A stretch of DNA of 64,000 nucleotides from Tachypleus tridentatus (GCF_004210375.1 NW_027467782.1:24841276-24905275), one strand, 5' to 3'. Shown: positions 24,398 through 36,060, counted from the first letter of the stretch. Notes: generated from the sequence alone by a model not told the origin. Made by a program: numbers and translations.

Positions 24398-24577
24398 ATG
24401 TGCCTGCAAAACTTTGTTGATGAGAACTTAGCTCATAAACAGCAGCAAGAAAAGTATTTCAAAGACACTGAAATTATTCAAGATGCCAGTTTTCCAGACC
24501 TTTTGTTGGATGTGAGGAAGAATATACATTTCATATTTAAGACACAAAAAACTGGTTGTTACAGCCCAATTACATAA
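24398..24577 (+). CDS. Short open frame after the array, unrecognised
   Basis: This is a 59-codon frame from an ATG to a TAA. Its first 40 codons look protein-like (MCLQNFVDENLAHKQQQ, KYFKDTEIIQDASFPD), with a mixed polar composition unlike the AT-rich noise around it. It could be an exon, since a GTGAG lies inside it near codon 39, a remnant of a retrocopy, or chance. No family is recognised and no splice acceptor with a clear pyrimidine tract is seen. Confidence 0.25.
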   Translation: MCLQNFVDENLAHKQQQEKYFKDTEIIQDASFPDLLLDVRKNIHFIFKTQKTGCYSPIT

Positions 24578-24799
24578 TGAATAACTAAACACATTAAAAA
24601 TATAAAGTGCACAAAAAACCTCTCTTTAGTGCACACAATGAAGGATGGAATAACAGGGGTATGTATAAACAGTTATTAATAAAGATACACACTTAAACAC
24701 GATGTTTTCTGATTTCACGTACAGAAGTACTATTTGATAATCACAATGATCCCCTTGTCGGAGTCTCATTAGATTGACTGTGGATTTTCTTTGGCAGAA

Positions 24800-25460
24800 G
24801 AGAACCTGTCAAGTTAGTGAATTAAAATTAGGTCACTATATCATAATCAGGAGCAAGTAAATCAGAAAAACTAAAATATAAAAGATGTTAAGAGAACAAA
24901 GCCTTAGCAAATGTTTCCCTGATGCTAGAGATTCTACACCAGCCTTAGAATGTTGGCTTTCTATTATTTACACATAATGTGGTATTAAACATCACAGATA
25001 ACTACTGGCAATTTCTGAAACAAGAGGATGTGATATGTGGGCATGTCACATTGGGTCTGATTTACAAATTTACAATTTCTGGGATGTGTAACCAAATGAG
25101 ATCGAAGACTATAAAAGTTATGCTTTGTGTGAGTGATTACAACATTATAAGAAATTATGTTAACTTTCATAGCTCTTGATGCAATGGAAAATGAGTTAGA
25201 GAAGAGGGTATTACCTACTGAGCAAATGTCAATTCTCACACTATGATGCTTGTTCTGAAAAAGATAAACCGATCACCAAAAGTATTACTTACTTGGCATG
25301 ACACAAGATCTTAGTGTCTCACAATCAAAATTTAATTAATTTGTTATAACAATTAGAATAGCATAAACATCTCAGCTAATAATGCATATTATAACAGTAT
25401 ACAAGTTTTAAGTTCTTAATTCTAAAGGCAATATTTAAAAAAACAGGATTTGTCAAAAGA
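24800..25460. repeat. Scrambled copy of the ATR-intron repeat (family 2)
   Basis: The stretch near 25,020-25,150 (GGGTCTGATTT, TGTAACCAAATGAGATCG, GAAGACTATAAAAG) matches family 2 copies near 50,260 in direct orientation. The stretch 25,300-25,450 matches the distal part of the same family (GACACTAAGATCTTGTGTCATG on the minus strand) in inverse orientation. The copy therefore seems internally inverted. Confidence 0.5.
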
Positions 25461-25469
25461 GACTTCATA

Positions 25470-26230
25470 AGCTGTAGCTAAAATTAGCATGTAAGCATAT
25501 TTCTTTGATGGAATTAAAACATTTCCATCATCTTTAAGTCCATCACCAATACTCCTCTTTAGATTACTTGTACCTACATCGCCAAAGCTCCCAATGTTCT
25601 GTAAGGCAACAACAGAAATAAACTGTAAAACATTGCTTCACTGCTTTAGCAAAAATCAGTTTGTTTATTTTTAGAGCCAGTTTTCATGTGTAACTACCAC
25701 AACTAAGCATTGCATAAAAGTACTGCAACTTGAATGGCTTCAACAATAATGTTAATTAATTATTTCTTTCTATTGGCATTATCAAGATCTGAAATCAACT
25801 GTACCCCATTTTGCTTTTATACTTTACTAGAGTTTTGAATGCTGACAAAGTATGTCCATCCACAGCAAACAGATAAGCTGTTTAAGAAGTTTTCAATATG
25901 CTTCTTTAGCTTGTACACCCAGAGTTAAGTTATCTGAGGATGAAGAGAGATGCTGGAAGCAAAAAGATCATCATCAGTAATACCAGTGTTGTCATGAAGA
26001 CTTCTCATCATCTTTGGACAACTTTTTAAAACATTAAAAGCACAAGTGTATAATTGTATAAATTTTATGTTGGATACAATGTAATAGAATAGATTAATAA
26101 AAATAGCATAGCTTGAATTAATAAAATAAATGGATAGTATATCTGTGTAAAAGAAAATCATAGTGATTGAGAAAACAGAAATTCACCAAAAAAAACTAGG
26201 TTATAGACTTACCAGTTTATAAAAAACAAC
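25470..26230. other. Non-coding stretch with exon-like fragments
   Basis: No gene can be called. On the minus strand two patches look exon-like: near 25,500-25,600, after a TTGCCTTACAG acceptor-like site, NIGSFGDVGTSNLKRS; and near 25,935-26,030, TGITDDDLFASSISLHP. Neither has a convincing partner exon or a known family, and neither matches the next expected ATR segment. Confidence 0.3.
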
Positions 26231-26244
26231 AAAAATCAATTAGT

Positions 26245-26372
26245 GTGAGTGTGTGTGTATGTTTTCTTATAGCAAAGCCACATCTGGCTATCTGCTGAGT
26301 CTACCGAGGGGAATTGAACCCCTGATTTTAGCATTGTAAATCTATAAACTTACTGCTGTACCAACTGGGAAC
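26245..26372 (-). mobile_element. Second tRNA-derived SINE family, short
   Basis: On the minus strand it begins with a tRNA-like head (TCCCAGTTGGTACAGCAGT, box B GGGTTCAATTCCCC) and ends with a GT/AC-rich tail. A perfect 12-bp target-site duplication, AAATCAATTAGT, flanks it at 26233-26244 and 26373-26384. The element is 128 bp, so it is compact and insertion was probably recent. Confidence 0.85.
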
Positions 26373-26539
26373 AAATCAATTAGTAGATAATACCATACAC
26401 AGGATAAAATTTAATTATGTTTAAGTTAGTACTCAGTAAATAAAGACCACAAAATCAGTTCTCTAATTACCTTAGTATATGCTAATTTGAATTACTAACA
26501 AATAACCAAATTTTAAAGTTCACAGATAACTCAAAAATC

Positions 26540-26760
26540 AGATAAAAACACATATATTAAACACATCATGACACACAAAAATCGATGTTTAGGTGTCTTT
26601 TTAAATAACGTATAATATGAAAATTTAAATATTAACATACAGTTTGATACCAAACTTAAGAAGATAAAGTTATAAAATAGTAGTTCAATAAAATTTTGAA
26701 TGTAAGTTGACAAGTGCAATGATGTGGCCTTTGACCCATGACCCATCTGGAAAGGGTTAA
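26540..26760 (+). mobile_element. Right part of a TTAA-flanked repeat (family 1)
   Basis: The segment ends TTTGACCCATGACCCATCTGGAAAGGGTTAA and matches the right ends near 30,765 and 54,905. The left limit is not clear. It ends only about 40 bp from the donor of the adjacent ATR exon. Confidence 0.55.
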
Positions 26761-26797
26761 CAGTTACATACATAAAGAAATATTTACTTTTACATAC

Positions 26798-26903
26798 CAG
26801 TTGCTTCATGACCTAGAATCAAATCATGAAGTGTGGGGTCTTCTTGATGAGATGCTGCTACTCCTGCCACTCCATCTGGTTCATCAAGGAGGATGTACAG
26901 TTT
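26798..26903 (-). CDS. ATR: ATR exon, FAT-domain start (most 3' exon seen)
   Basis: The 106-nt exon follows acceptor GTCTTAG and ends at donor G|GTATGT. It encodes KLYILLDEPDGVAGVAA and DPTLHDLILGHEAT. This matches the ATR family motif (human KLYAAMHEPDGVAGV and ILEHES, from memory), in the FAT domain that clamps the kinase domain. The phase joins exactly to the exon at 27628. ATR phosphorylates CHK1 and other targets after replication stress, with ATRIP bringing it to RPA-coated single-stranded DNA. The next exon should start with the family's LLRDATACYDRA-like motif, and I cannot find it to the left. Confidence 0.9.
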
Positions 26904-27627
26904 CTAAGACAAAAAAATAGATGCATACTGATCACAACTGAAAAAAGTAGTAATAAAAAACAATGCATTCATCCTATATATATATAAAAACATTTTTTGC
27001 ATTTGAATACTGAATATTCTTAGATTCCTTATTCTTATAAAGAGTGATTCTGAAGTTCATTAACAGGTAAGGAGAGGCACAGGATCAGAAATAAGGTACA
27101 CTGAGTCTGCCCGTGACAGTACCATTGAAATAATGGGAAATTTTGTTGATATGAACCAAATAACCAAATTATCAGGAGAAAAGGTGTAGACAATAAAAAA
27201 TAAAAACATTTTAACACGAGTACTCTGAATATATTCTTTGAGAGCTATAATTTTATGTATATGTGCATGTAAAGTTGTACTACAGAAGATGTAAGTCTGA
27301 CAGTAGCAAAAGTTATAGCACAAATCTGAGTTTGAGGTACAAGCCCAGAATTTTATTATACAATTAGCTCATTGAAAGATTGTAAGTATTAAACTTTACA
27401 CAGTTTGGTTTCTATTCATCTAATGAATATTGCAACTTCACATAACACACACTGCAGATTCACACTTAAAATCTGTTTCAATGCAAAATTACCAATATCT
27501 ATTGTTTTCCTTAAACTATTATTTTGTCATTTGAAATCAAACAATATTCTGGCATGTGATGTAATCTTAGTAGTATTAATATTTCATTATACAAAATTAC
27601 AAGAGATATCATTTCAAAATTATTTAC

Positions 27628-27806
27628 CTGCAAGAAAGCCAACTGTAGCCGTGAAGATTCTGGGTTATTCTTGATTGATAATTCTAAATACATTAAAGCC
27701 CGAACATAAGCTTGACAAACAAAGGAGGCACGATCTAAAAGGTCTTCTGGAACACTCTTCAGGAAGTCATAAACAGACTTATAGTTGGGATCATTATGTG
27801 GGTCCA
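27628..27806 (-). CDS. ATR: ATR exon, end of HEAT region and start of FAT
   Basis: The 179-nt exon lies between TTTCTCTAG and CAG|GTAAAT. It encodes NYKSVYDFLKSVPED, LLDRASFVCQAYVRALM and LQLAFLQ. It matches the ATR family signature around ASFRSKAYTRAVMHFE and GFLQ (from memory). Two bases at its start complete a codon from a previous exon that must leave one base. The nearest exon seen upstream (33688-33849) ends in phase 0, so at least one exon between them is missing or unseen. Confidence 0.92.
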
Positions 27807-27959
27807 CTAGAGAAATAACAACTTTGTCAATTCATGCATTAGCAAAAGCAAATCACAAAAAACGAAAAATACATTGTCTTTACATGTAAAACATTTATTA
27901 TAGATTAAGGAAAGTTGGTGTATTCATTCTATGCATGAGCTTATGAATATACAGAACCA

Positions 27960-28340
27960 CAACAATCATCATGAGGTCTTAGTAATGGGTCACATCTCAA
28001 TAACTGAGAATAATTCTATTCTGTTAACAACAGAACCAAAACAGCCATTTTGAGGTCCTAGTAGCAGATTACATCTCAACAACTAAGAATCGTTTTTATT
28101 CTGTCAAGAACAAAACCCATAGGACCTCCATTAGGTCACCAATAATTACAAACCATGTCTTATTATGTAAAGAATAGAATCACAAAAATTTCTGTCAGGT
28201 CCAAGAAAAACAGGTCACCTTGCAAAAATGTGTAATTATGGGTTTTTATTTGTCAATAACAAAATCTTAACAACCTCCATCAAGTCAAAAGAAAATTGGT
28301 CACAGCACAATAATTTGGAATTTTATCTATTATTTTAACG
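27960..28340 (+). repeat. Degenerate tandem repeat, ~75 bp period
   Basis: About five diverged copies of a unit carrying ACAGAACC..AAC, AGGTCC and TCACATCTCAA-like motifs followed by a T-rich part. It lies in an ATR intron. Confidence 0.5.
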
Positions 28341-28344
28341 ATAA

Positions 28345-29186
28345 AGTTCTAAACAGAAGTTGATATCAGTTACAAAACAGATGTTGAAAGCAGCAAAGTT
28401 TGAATGAACTATAATAGTACAGATTGTACATGTAAACAACTTCAGATCTTTGAAGCTTATCAGAAAAACAATAAAAAACCACTAAAGATGAATCCCAAAA
28501 TACTGATGTTGCAATAATTTGACTCTACAATGAACTGAAGCATTTCATGGAGTATGTTGATATATATATAGAGCTAAAGGAGATGTGGCACAGAAACTGA
28601 AAAATTGCAAATAAATTCAACATTGAAACTCTGCCATCATTTATTAGCTGAATTTCTACTTTCAAGGGCAAGTTGGCAACACATTTTGGTGGTTTCCACA
28701 AGATCATTTTATTATTAAACTGCAACTTACTTTGCTTGTTTTGAGAAATCGAATATTTTGTAAATTCTGGTTTTATTTATACCATAACAATCATCACATT
28801 TGCTTCCTTTCAGGATGAAAGCTCCGACACATCATTCTATAGTTTCTCCACTTTAAACCAAAATCTGCAAAATTGTCAGCTTATCAGATTTTTCAAATGA
28901 GACTGCTGACATATCTTGTTTCTGTTAAATGCAGTCAAAGTTTTCATCAGTGAACCAAGTTGAAGACACAATATACAATACAAGTACATAAGCCACATAC
29001 AAAGATGAATTTCTCTTCATTATCAATGTAGTTCTAAAGTTTACAGGTTACATATTTTTAGAAGTTACATACAAATATCAATGAATAAGGTGTAACAGAT
29101 AGTTTATACATGCTACTTCATTTTATATATGAAGGATAGCTTTTGCTAGAGACAGATCAGGAAAAAATTATGATAACTAGCAGTCA
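28345..29186. other. ATR intron, nothing recognised
   Basis: AT-rich sequence on the non-coding side of the ATR intron. Short open frames on both strands lack splice support and family similarity. Confidence 0.5.
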
Positions 29187-30765
29187 TTTAGCCCTTTTGC
29201 TACAGACTCAGTATAATATACAAGTTCATCTACACATTTGCACACATTAAGTATTTGTACTATAACTTTTGATACAGCACATGTACCTTCACAAAATCTG
29301 GTAGACATTAGTACAGATACAAGTATTTTTTTTACAAAAATCAGATGTTTCATGAACTATTTTTATAAAAGATCTGTTTGTGAAAATTGAGTCTGTTTCA
29401 TTACTAGTATGAGTGCAAAGTGATTTCATGTTATGAGTTAAAAACTGTTCTTCATCCCAAAAATCTCAAATATTATTTCCATAATCTCTAAAACTTCCTA
29501 AATATATTTCAGATGTTTGATTTCAGCAAAACTTTATACATTATGTTATTTTCTACATTCCAGCTGTGGGGTCTGTCACTTAACTAGCTTTGTAACTATC
29601 ATTAAAAATTAGGAAATAAATAATTTTATTTTTTTAGTGCTATGATGATGACATATTGTAACATGAAAATACAAATGTTTAGTTTAAGTAGACTAAGTCT
29701 CATACTGCTATATGTTACATATATATTTATTATGTTACTGACCTTCCAGTCATGCCTAGCTAGCATTGTGCAACTTGCATTGATCTGGTGCTCGCATATT
29801 ACATATCCAGTAACATAAAACTGACCTTTAGTCTTTTCTGTCTTGGCTGTGTTTTAGTGGACTAGTATTTTGTAATATACAGACACATTTAAATTATTAT
29901 ACATTATATATATGTATATACATTATGACTATTTAGAAATAAATTATTAAACTTTTCTTAAAATACAGAAAAAAAATGGGAAAAGCAAACAATTATCTCT
30001 TCTCTCTACGATCTCTGTACTTGGTTGTTGCTGGACATAAGTTGCTAAGCCTTTTGAAATTTCACAAGTGGAGGATATCAAACAATTTTTTTTTTAGGTT
30101 TTATACATACAGTTGAATAACCAAAAAATCATAAGTAACTACACTGATACCATAGAATTCCACTTAGTAACTAGATTTATATCAATTTTAAAATATATGA
30201 AACTATGAGCAGACTAAAGACACAACCGAACTCCTTGAAAACTTAGATTGAAAGAACACTAGCTTTTTCGAAGATTAAAATAGCTAAAAAACCACTTTAG
30301 GAACATCTTAAGCTACTGATTGGTTATTCACATGTCATATACTGTAGTAAGAGTATATGATGGACTGTTTCAAAAATTGGAAAGAGTTGAATAGGGCCCA
30401 CTGTGTTAAAGACCTCATACCTTTTTATTTTATATTCTAGCTTGTTAAAGTTAGTAATCTGAGTTCCTAATTTGTATGAAACTGTGAACTTAGTATTTTG
30501 ACACCACAAACATCTAATTTTAAACTGTGCAGCATTAAACATAACATGTGACTCACTAAAATCAATATTTATGTTCTTTTAATACTTATTTTTAAACTAA
30601 GAAATTAACTCATACATAACATTAAATAGTAAAATTATAATCTACAATTTGATTCCAAACTTACTGACATAAATTCATAAAATATTTGTTCAATACAATC
30701 TTGAATGCAAGTCAACAAACACAACAAGATGGCCTTTGATCCATGACCCATTATAAAAGGATTAA
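29187..30765 (+). mobile_element. TTAA-flanked non-autonomous element (family 1)
   Basis: The left end TTTAGCCCTTTTGC..GACTCAGT and right end CCATGACCCATTATAAAAGGATTAA match the ends of the copy at 53643-54905, and the interiors match over about 1.1 kb (for example ATAAAACTGACCTTTAG, TTTTAGTGGACTAGTATT). CCC-TTT termini next to TTAA fit a piggyBac-type non-autonomous element. No transposase frame is seen. Confidence 0.55.
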
Positions 30766-33687
30766 ACATTGTTAAGTCCTTAATACTGCATGAAAGTTAG
30801 ACCACACAGTACTGAATATAATGCACCAGATTAAGTCACAGTATAACTATACACTTGCTACATGGATGAAAAGGTCCTGTCACAAACTACAGCTCTTGAA
30901 AGAACATGATGACTTGTTTGTACATCTCTTGAATGTTAAAGACCTAAGTGACATACATAGGTTTGTGTACACACTACCATTTAAAATATTCAATTGCTCT
31001 TCATTAAACTATAAGTCAAACTCAGGGTTTAGATGGTAATGTATTAAAAATGGAAACTAATGCTTTCTTAAACTAAAATGCACTTCCAATAATACTTACC
31101 TATGCAGACATTACAGCTATTTCATGATCTCTAAGGATTCCATATTTTGCCCATCTAAGCACTGAAAATACTAACTTCAGTCTTTTATACCCAACTTAAA
31201 TACCTTAGACAAGTTCTAACTAGCAAACTGCTCCACAAACTTTAATGTGCCTTCTAACTAGGTACTGTATATAACCATCTCATCCTGACAACACAGTCAC
31301 TTTTTCTGAGAAATACATTTGGTTTTAGTGGGAAGGTAGAACAGGAGAGTGTCAGTGAAGGTAAGTATTATTGAAAATACATGTTCAGTTAACTTTCAAA
31401 ATATACCATCTACTGACACTAGAATCCCATGTTAAGAAGGTGGAGGGGCTGGTGCAGGCATGATCCATACAGAAAGTGTCTTCATAGAACAGGAGTATAC
31501 CAAGAAAAGAATAGTACAAGAGTGGGAGAACTGAACTACCTCCAGAACAGATATGCTCTTCACCTGAAACTTAATTTTTATATCCAAGGTGGAACAGAAT
31601 ATGAGTAATCATTCGTATAGGTTAGCCTCAACCAGGTAGCCAAGGTTGGATTTAGGCAGTCATGAAACCTGTATCTCATGTTAGTGGTTAGGGTTATTGG
31701 ACCACAATGTTTTGTGTGTGTATATAAATATCTATGATAACGCAAAAACTGCTGTGAACACATTATTCAGCTCACATTTTCAGTTCATTTTGGTATAAAT
31801 CAGTCATCTTTACACCTCCACAATTCTGGGGATTTCATCTTAATATGTAGGACAACCACCATGAACAACAAAGGCAGTACAGCACTGATGGTGTATACTC
31901 GAAATCAGAATGTTCATTAAGTTCTAAGGCATCAGTAATCACTCCATTATAAACAAATACCTTCAGGGCATTTTCAGTATTCTGAATTATTTCATAGGAC
32001 GTGATGAAGCTCACAAGAGTATCTCATGCATGAACAATGGATATGAAGACTGGTGACACACTTCACTCAATCCCCTCTTTTTGAAGACGATGTACTGATT
32101 ACTTCTACACAGAATGAAAATCATAATTCATTATGTGACAGAACACAGGATAATAGAATTTAAGGCATTAGTAGTCCAATCAGAAGATCGTAAAACAAAG
32201 TCTACCAATGTTCATTACTGTCAACACCAACTTGAATCACCATCATATGTACAACGTCTCCATTATGAATATGGTATTTAACCTGACTCTCAGATACTCA
32301 TCAAATAAGCACATAGCTGTTATGTGGTAGCAGGGTGAGACATAGCTCACTTGTAAAATTACTATTCTTATATTGTTGGTCCACTTGGTATGTTCTTGGC
32401 ACAATAAGAAGCAAGTCATTTCCTGCTATATGTGAGCATAATGCACCTTAGTAGGTGTGTGAAATACAAGCTATCCTCATATAGTCTCTATTTTAGCAGT
32501 CTGTATACTTACAGTGCCAAAGTAAAAACTACAGACATTTGACACAGTCTAAGAGCAAGTTTAACCAACCAAACAGAGCTTTAGACACCTGACTCAACCT
32601 AGATGCAGTTTTTTTAAACCTATCTGCCTGTGCATCATTTACTATTGCAGTAACACTGTAGTCTTACACTGCACAGCATTCAAAAAACAAACAATGTTGT
32701 CTTATATAATTATATAAATCAAAATCACTGTTCAACTGGTATTTTTAATGCTATAACATTATATAAGTGGATTATAGTTTATTTTAACATTCATGTTTTT
32801 CATATTACATTATATTTGTTGAAAGCTATGACAAGACTTCAGTGCACATAAGCTAAGTAAACATGTACGGTAAATAAAAACAAATTATTCTAATAATTCA
32901 AACTATTTCTTCTTGAATGTTACTGTTAAGTTTATAGCACTCATAAGATACACATAAATAATTTAATATCTATTAAAAAAACCATTATTAGATATAAATT
33001 CATGCTGTCTAAGAATACTCTTAGCAAAAATATTGTTAATTAGACTGACAAAAGTAACGTTGATCTCAATTTCAAAGATCTGACCATAGGTCACTCATAC
33101 ATTTTTGACAGTTTTATCTTTGTTTCTGGCAGTGACAGTTGTAACTGGCAAAATAAACTGTCAAAAGAAATAATGTTACTTTCAATCAAGTTGAAATTGA
33201 CTAGATATGTAAGATGGAACTAGGATTTGTAATCAACAATAAGAAAGAAAGAAAATTTTTTGATAAAAGGAAGTACTTTTAATATTATTTTGAAAATAGT
33301 TTCTCACAATAGAATTCACATCCTGAAAAACGACTGAAAGACTAAAGTTAAGTAAAATGTTCCAAAAGTCAGAATACCTTTGGCTGACTGATGGATAATT
33401 AACCAATTCAGAATCTTTTCTATTTACTGTAAACATCAAAGCAGATGTACTGGTACTGGTATTTTCTTTCTGTTCCCTGCTTTCTTACCCCTTAAAACAT
33501 TTTATTACCAGATCTAAACAAAATTAATTATTGGCCAATCTGATAAGAGAAGATGCAGAAGTCTGTCAAATGGCTATCAATGCTAAGCTCTGTCTTTAAA
33601 ATCTCACAGCCTATCAGTTGTATTACATTCTTTACTTCTGAAAAAAGAAAATGTCATATAAAGAATTACGTACATTTACTTCCATAC
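30766..33687. other. ATR intron expected to hold a missing exon
   Basis: Phase logic requires at least one ATR exon between 33,688 and 27,806. I searched by eye and found only exon-like shapes, for example near 33,373-33,435 and 33,500-33,650 on the minus strand. They have stops or wrong phases. Part of 31,300-31,470 resembles 36,200-36,300 (AAGTATTATTGAAAATACAT). Confidence 0.4.
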
Positions 33688-33849
33688 TTTATATTCTTTC
33701 TTAAAACAAACATCTTCCTTTTCTTCATTGCTTGCATCTTGTAAAACATTAACCATGATGTGAGGAAGAAGAAAAACTGCTGTCTTCACATCGTTTTTGA
33801 CAATCATGAAGCATGACTGAAAAACTCTAGCTGTATTCTCTCGCTTTAT
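33688..33849 (-). CDS. ATR: ATR exon, HEAT repeats
   Basis: After acceptor ATTTCTCAG it encodes KRENTARVFQSCFMIVK, NDVKTAVFLLPHIMVNVL and DASNEEKED. This matches ATR (human ASKIFTCCSIMMKHDFKV, IYLLPHILVYVLLG, from memory). The end is uncertain: the donor AAA|GTATGG gives 54 codons, while an earlier GAT|GTTTGT at 33712 would give 46. Both keep phase 0 and I prefer the first by consensus. It is preceded in phase by the exon at 34518. Confidence 0.88.
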
Positions 33850-34517
33850 CTGAGAAATTAAATACACAAAACCATATAAATTTTATAAAACTAAGGGCAT
33901 TTAAAAACATGCTAATGAGCATGGAAAAGTTAGTTTTAAATTGAAATGATTTTGGTTGTTTTTCTCTGTGGCATAATCTGTTCTCAAAAAGCAGTTTTAT
34001 AAAAAACTATTCTGCATTATTTCTTTTCTTTCCATTAGAAACAGAAAATTAACATATACAAAGACAAAATGAGAGAATTTTAAGTGTAATGTGGTGATTA
34101 TAATCTAGTACTTGTCTTTAATACTACAGTAGTCCACCCCCCCAAAAGAAATTCTAAAAGTGTATACCACCTTTATGTTCTAAACATATTTGAAGAGTAA
34201 GTTTCAATAATGTGCTCCTAATGGGCTAAAACTGTGACAAATGTTACAGAACTGTGTGCACGTTACTTAATAGTTGAAATTAACATTCTCCTAATTTAGA
34301 AAGGAAATGAAACTCAGACTTACAAGAACTGTGTGAACAGATATGTTTAGCTGAACTGTGAGGTGCCTCTGTTTCAGTAATACTTTTATCTACACAGTCT
34401 GATCTCTAGTTCAAATTTTGTCATGGTTTTAATTAATATAATAATCACCTATAACAATAATATTGATTAGCAACCTAATTATCTCATTTCTTTTTATCAC
34501 AGAAAAGTGCTTCTTAC

Positions 34518-34632
34518 CTTCTGGAGAAGACAAGATGCCCAATTACAGGCCCAATCTTTAAAAGTGCTTCCTAGTTTGCTCCCATATATTGGGCATAGAA
34601 AGGAAGTCCTCTTGATACTAGACATAATGTAC
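34518..34632 (-). CDS. ATR: ATR exon, HEAT repeats
   Basis: The 115-nt exon sits between TTTGATAG and AAG|GTAAGA. It encodes YIMSSIKRTSFLCPIYG, then SKLGSTFKDWACNWASCLL. The family motif is KPIYLSKLGSNFAEWSASWAGYL in human, quoted from memory in part (LSKLGSNFAEWSASW). Phases fit the exons on both sides. The spacing to the upstream exon is a 293-bp intron, the shortest between ATR exons here except the neighbours at 58.6-59.0 kb. Confidence 0.92.
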
Positions 34633-34925
34633 CTATCAAATAATAACAGAAAACCTGATGAACTTTTTTTTTAACTTTTATTAAAAAAGCAGAACAACTT
34701 CAATATTCAAATAACTTTTCAGTTTATGTGAAATATTAAAAACAAAATTGAGTTTTTAATGTTTAAACTATGCTAAAATACTGTTGAATTGTAATGTTTT
34801 ATAACACAGTAAAGATAAAAGAAAAACATAACACAATGAACAATGTTAGAAAAAAGATTGATAAGAAAGAAAATAACTGAAAATTACTGTCTAAATTTCA
34901 TTATAATAAAAAATAAAATACATAC

Positions 34926-35074
34926 CTAGAGTGCTGCAAAGGTACCAAAATTTCTTGAACCTCTTCTGAAAACCTTTTCCAGACACTACCACTTGGTCTC
35001 ACAATTTGTGACAACTCTCCACTTTGACAAGTATATATCTGTAAGGTTTCCTGCAGTGCATAAGATGCACAGTC
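34926..35074 (-). CDS. ATR: ATR exon, HEAT repeats
   Basis: The 149-nt exon sits between TTTTTGTAG and AG|GTATGT. It encodes DCASYALQETLQIY, then GSVWKRFSEEVQEILVPL. It matches ATR SAAYAIQELLSIY and LWRRFPEHVREILEPHL (from memory). A 38-bp minisatellite starts about 130 bp upstream in the gene's sense, inside the preceding intron. Confidence 0.93.
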
Positions 35075-35204
35075 CTACAAAAAAGAAAAATGTGTACTTT
35101 ACATAAGAAAACAGTCATAAACACAGCATGAAAAACTTCAGTTCCAGAAAGAAAGAAAAACGTTAGGAAGTGGAGAAATAAAAATAACAATAAATACACA
35201 CAAT

Positions 35205-36060
35205 ACCATATGTTTACTGTGAAAGGCCTACAGTATCATACGTGACTATGTTTACTGTGAAAGATATAAGGTATAACGTGTGACTGTGTTTACTGTGAAA
35301 GATATAAGGTATCATGTGCAACTGTGTTTACTGTGAAAGATACAAGGTATTATGTGTGACTGTGTTTAATGTGAAAGATATAACGTATTATGCAAGACTG
35401 TGTTTAGTGTGAAAGATATAGAAGAAAGATATAAAGTATCACGTTGTGACTGTGTTCACTGTGAAAGATATAAGGTATTATGTGCAACTGTGTTTACTGT
35501 GAAAGATATAAGGTATTATGTGTGACTGTTTAATGTGAAAGATATAAGGTATCACGTGTGACTGTACTTACTGTGAAAGATATAAGGTATCGCGCGTGTG
35601 ACTGTGTTTACTGTGAAAGATATAAGGTATTATGTGTGACTGTGTTTAATGTGAAAGATATAAGGTATCACGTGTGACTGTGTTTAGTGTGAAAGATATA
35701 AGGTATTATGCAAGACTGTGTTTAGTGTGAAAGATATAGAAGAAAGATATAAAGTATCACATTGTGACTGTGTTCACTGTGAAAGATATAAGGTATCATG
35801 TGCAACTGTCTTTACTGTGAAAGATATAAGGTATTATGTGTGACTGTGTTTAATGTGAAAGATATAAGGTATCACGTGTGACTGTGTTTAATGTGAAAGA
35901 TATAAGGTATCACGTGTGACCGTGCTTACTGTGAAAGATATAAGGTATCGTGTGTGACTGTGTTTACTGTGAAAGATATAAGGTATTATGTGTGACTGTG
36001 TTTAATGTGAAAGATATAAGGTATCATGTGACTGTGTTTACTGTAAAAGACCTAAAGTAT
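35205..36060 (+). repeat. 38-bp minisatellite in an ATR intron
   Basis: About 22 copies of a unit like GTGTTTACTGTGAAAGATAT + AAGGTATTATGTGTGACT. Variants swap TTACTG/TTAATG/TTAGTG and TATTATG/TATCACG. A longer variant with an extra GAAGAAAGATATA occurs twice about 320 bp apart, which shows multi-unit block duplication. Confidence 0.93.

Noticed and set aside
26281..26372. Possible functional tRNA gene on the minus strand
   Set aside because: Box A and box B are present, but the body cannot fold as a full tRNA, and the flanking 12-bp duplication and GT-rich tail show a SINE.
30324..30542. Minus-strand frame reading VFNTVGPIQLFPIF as the missing ATR exon
   Set aside because: Slight look-alike only. 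There are no splice sites in the right phase, and it lies inside a TTAA-flanked repeat.
33233..33439. Minus-strand frame with good acceptor and donor shapes (NRKDSELVNYPSVSQ)
   Set aside because: The phases do not fit either neighbouring ATR exon and the sequence does not match the family.
35205..36060. CRISPR-like array
   Set aside because: The repeats are contiguous and variable with no unique spacers, in a eukaryotic intron. It is a minisatellite.
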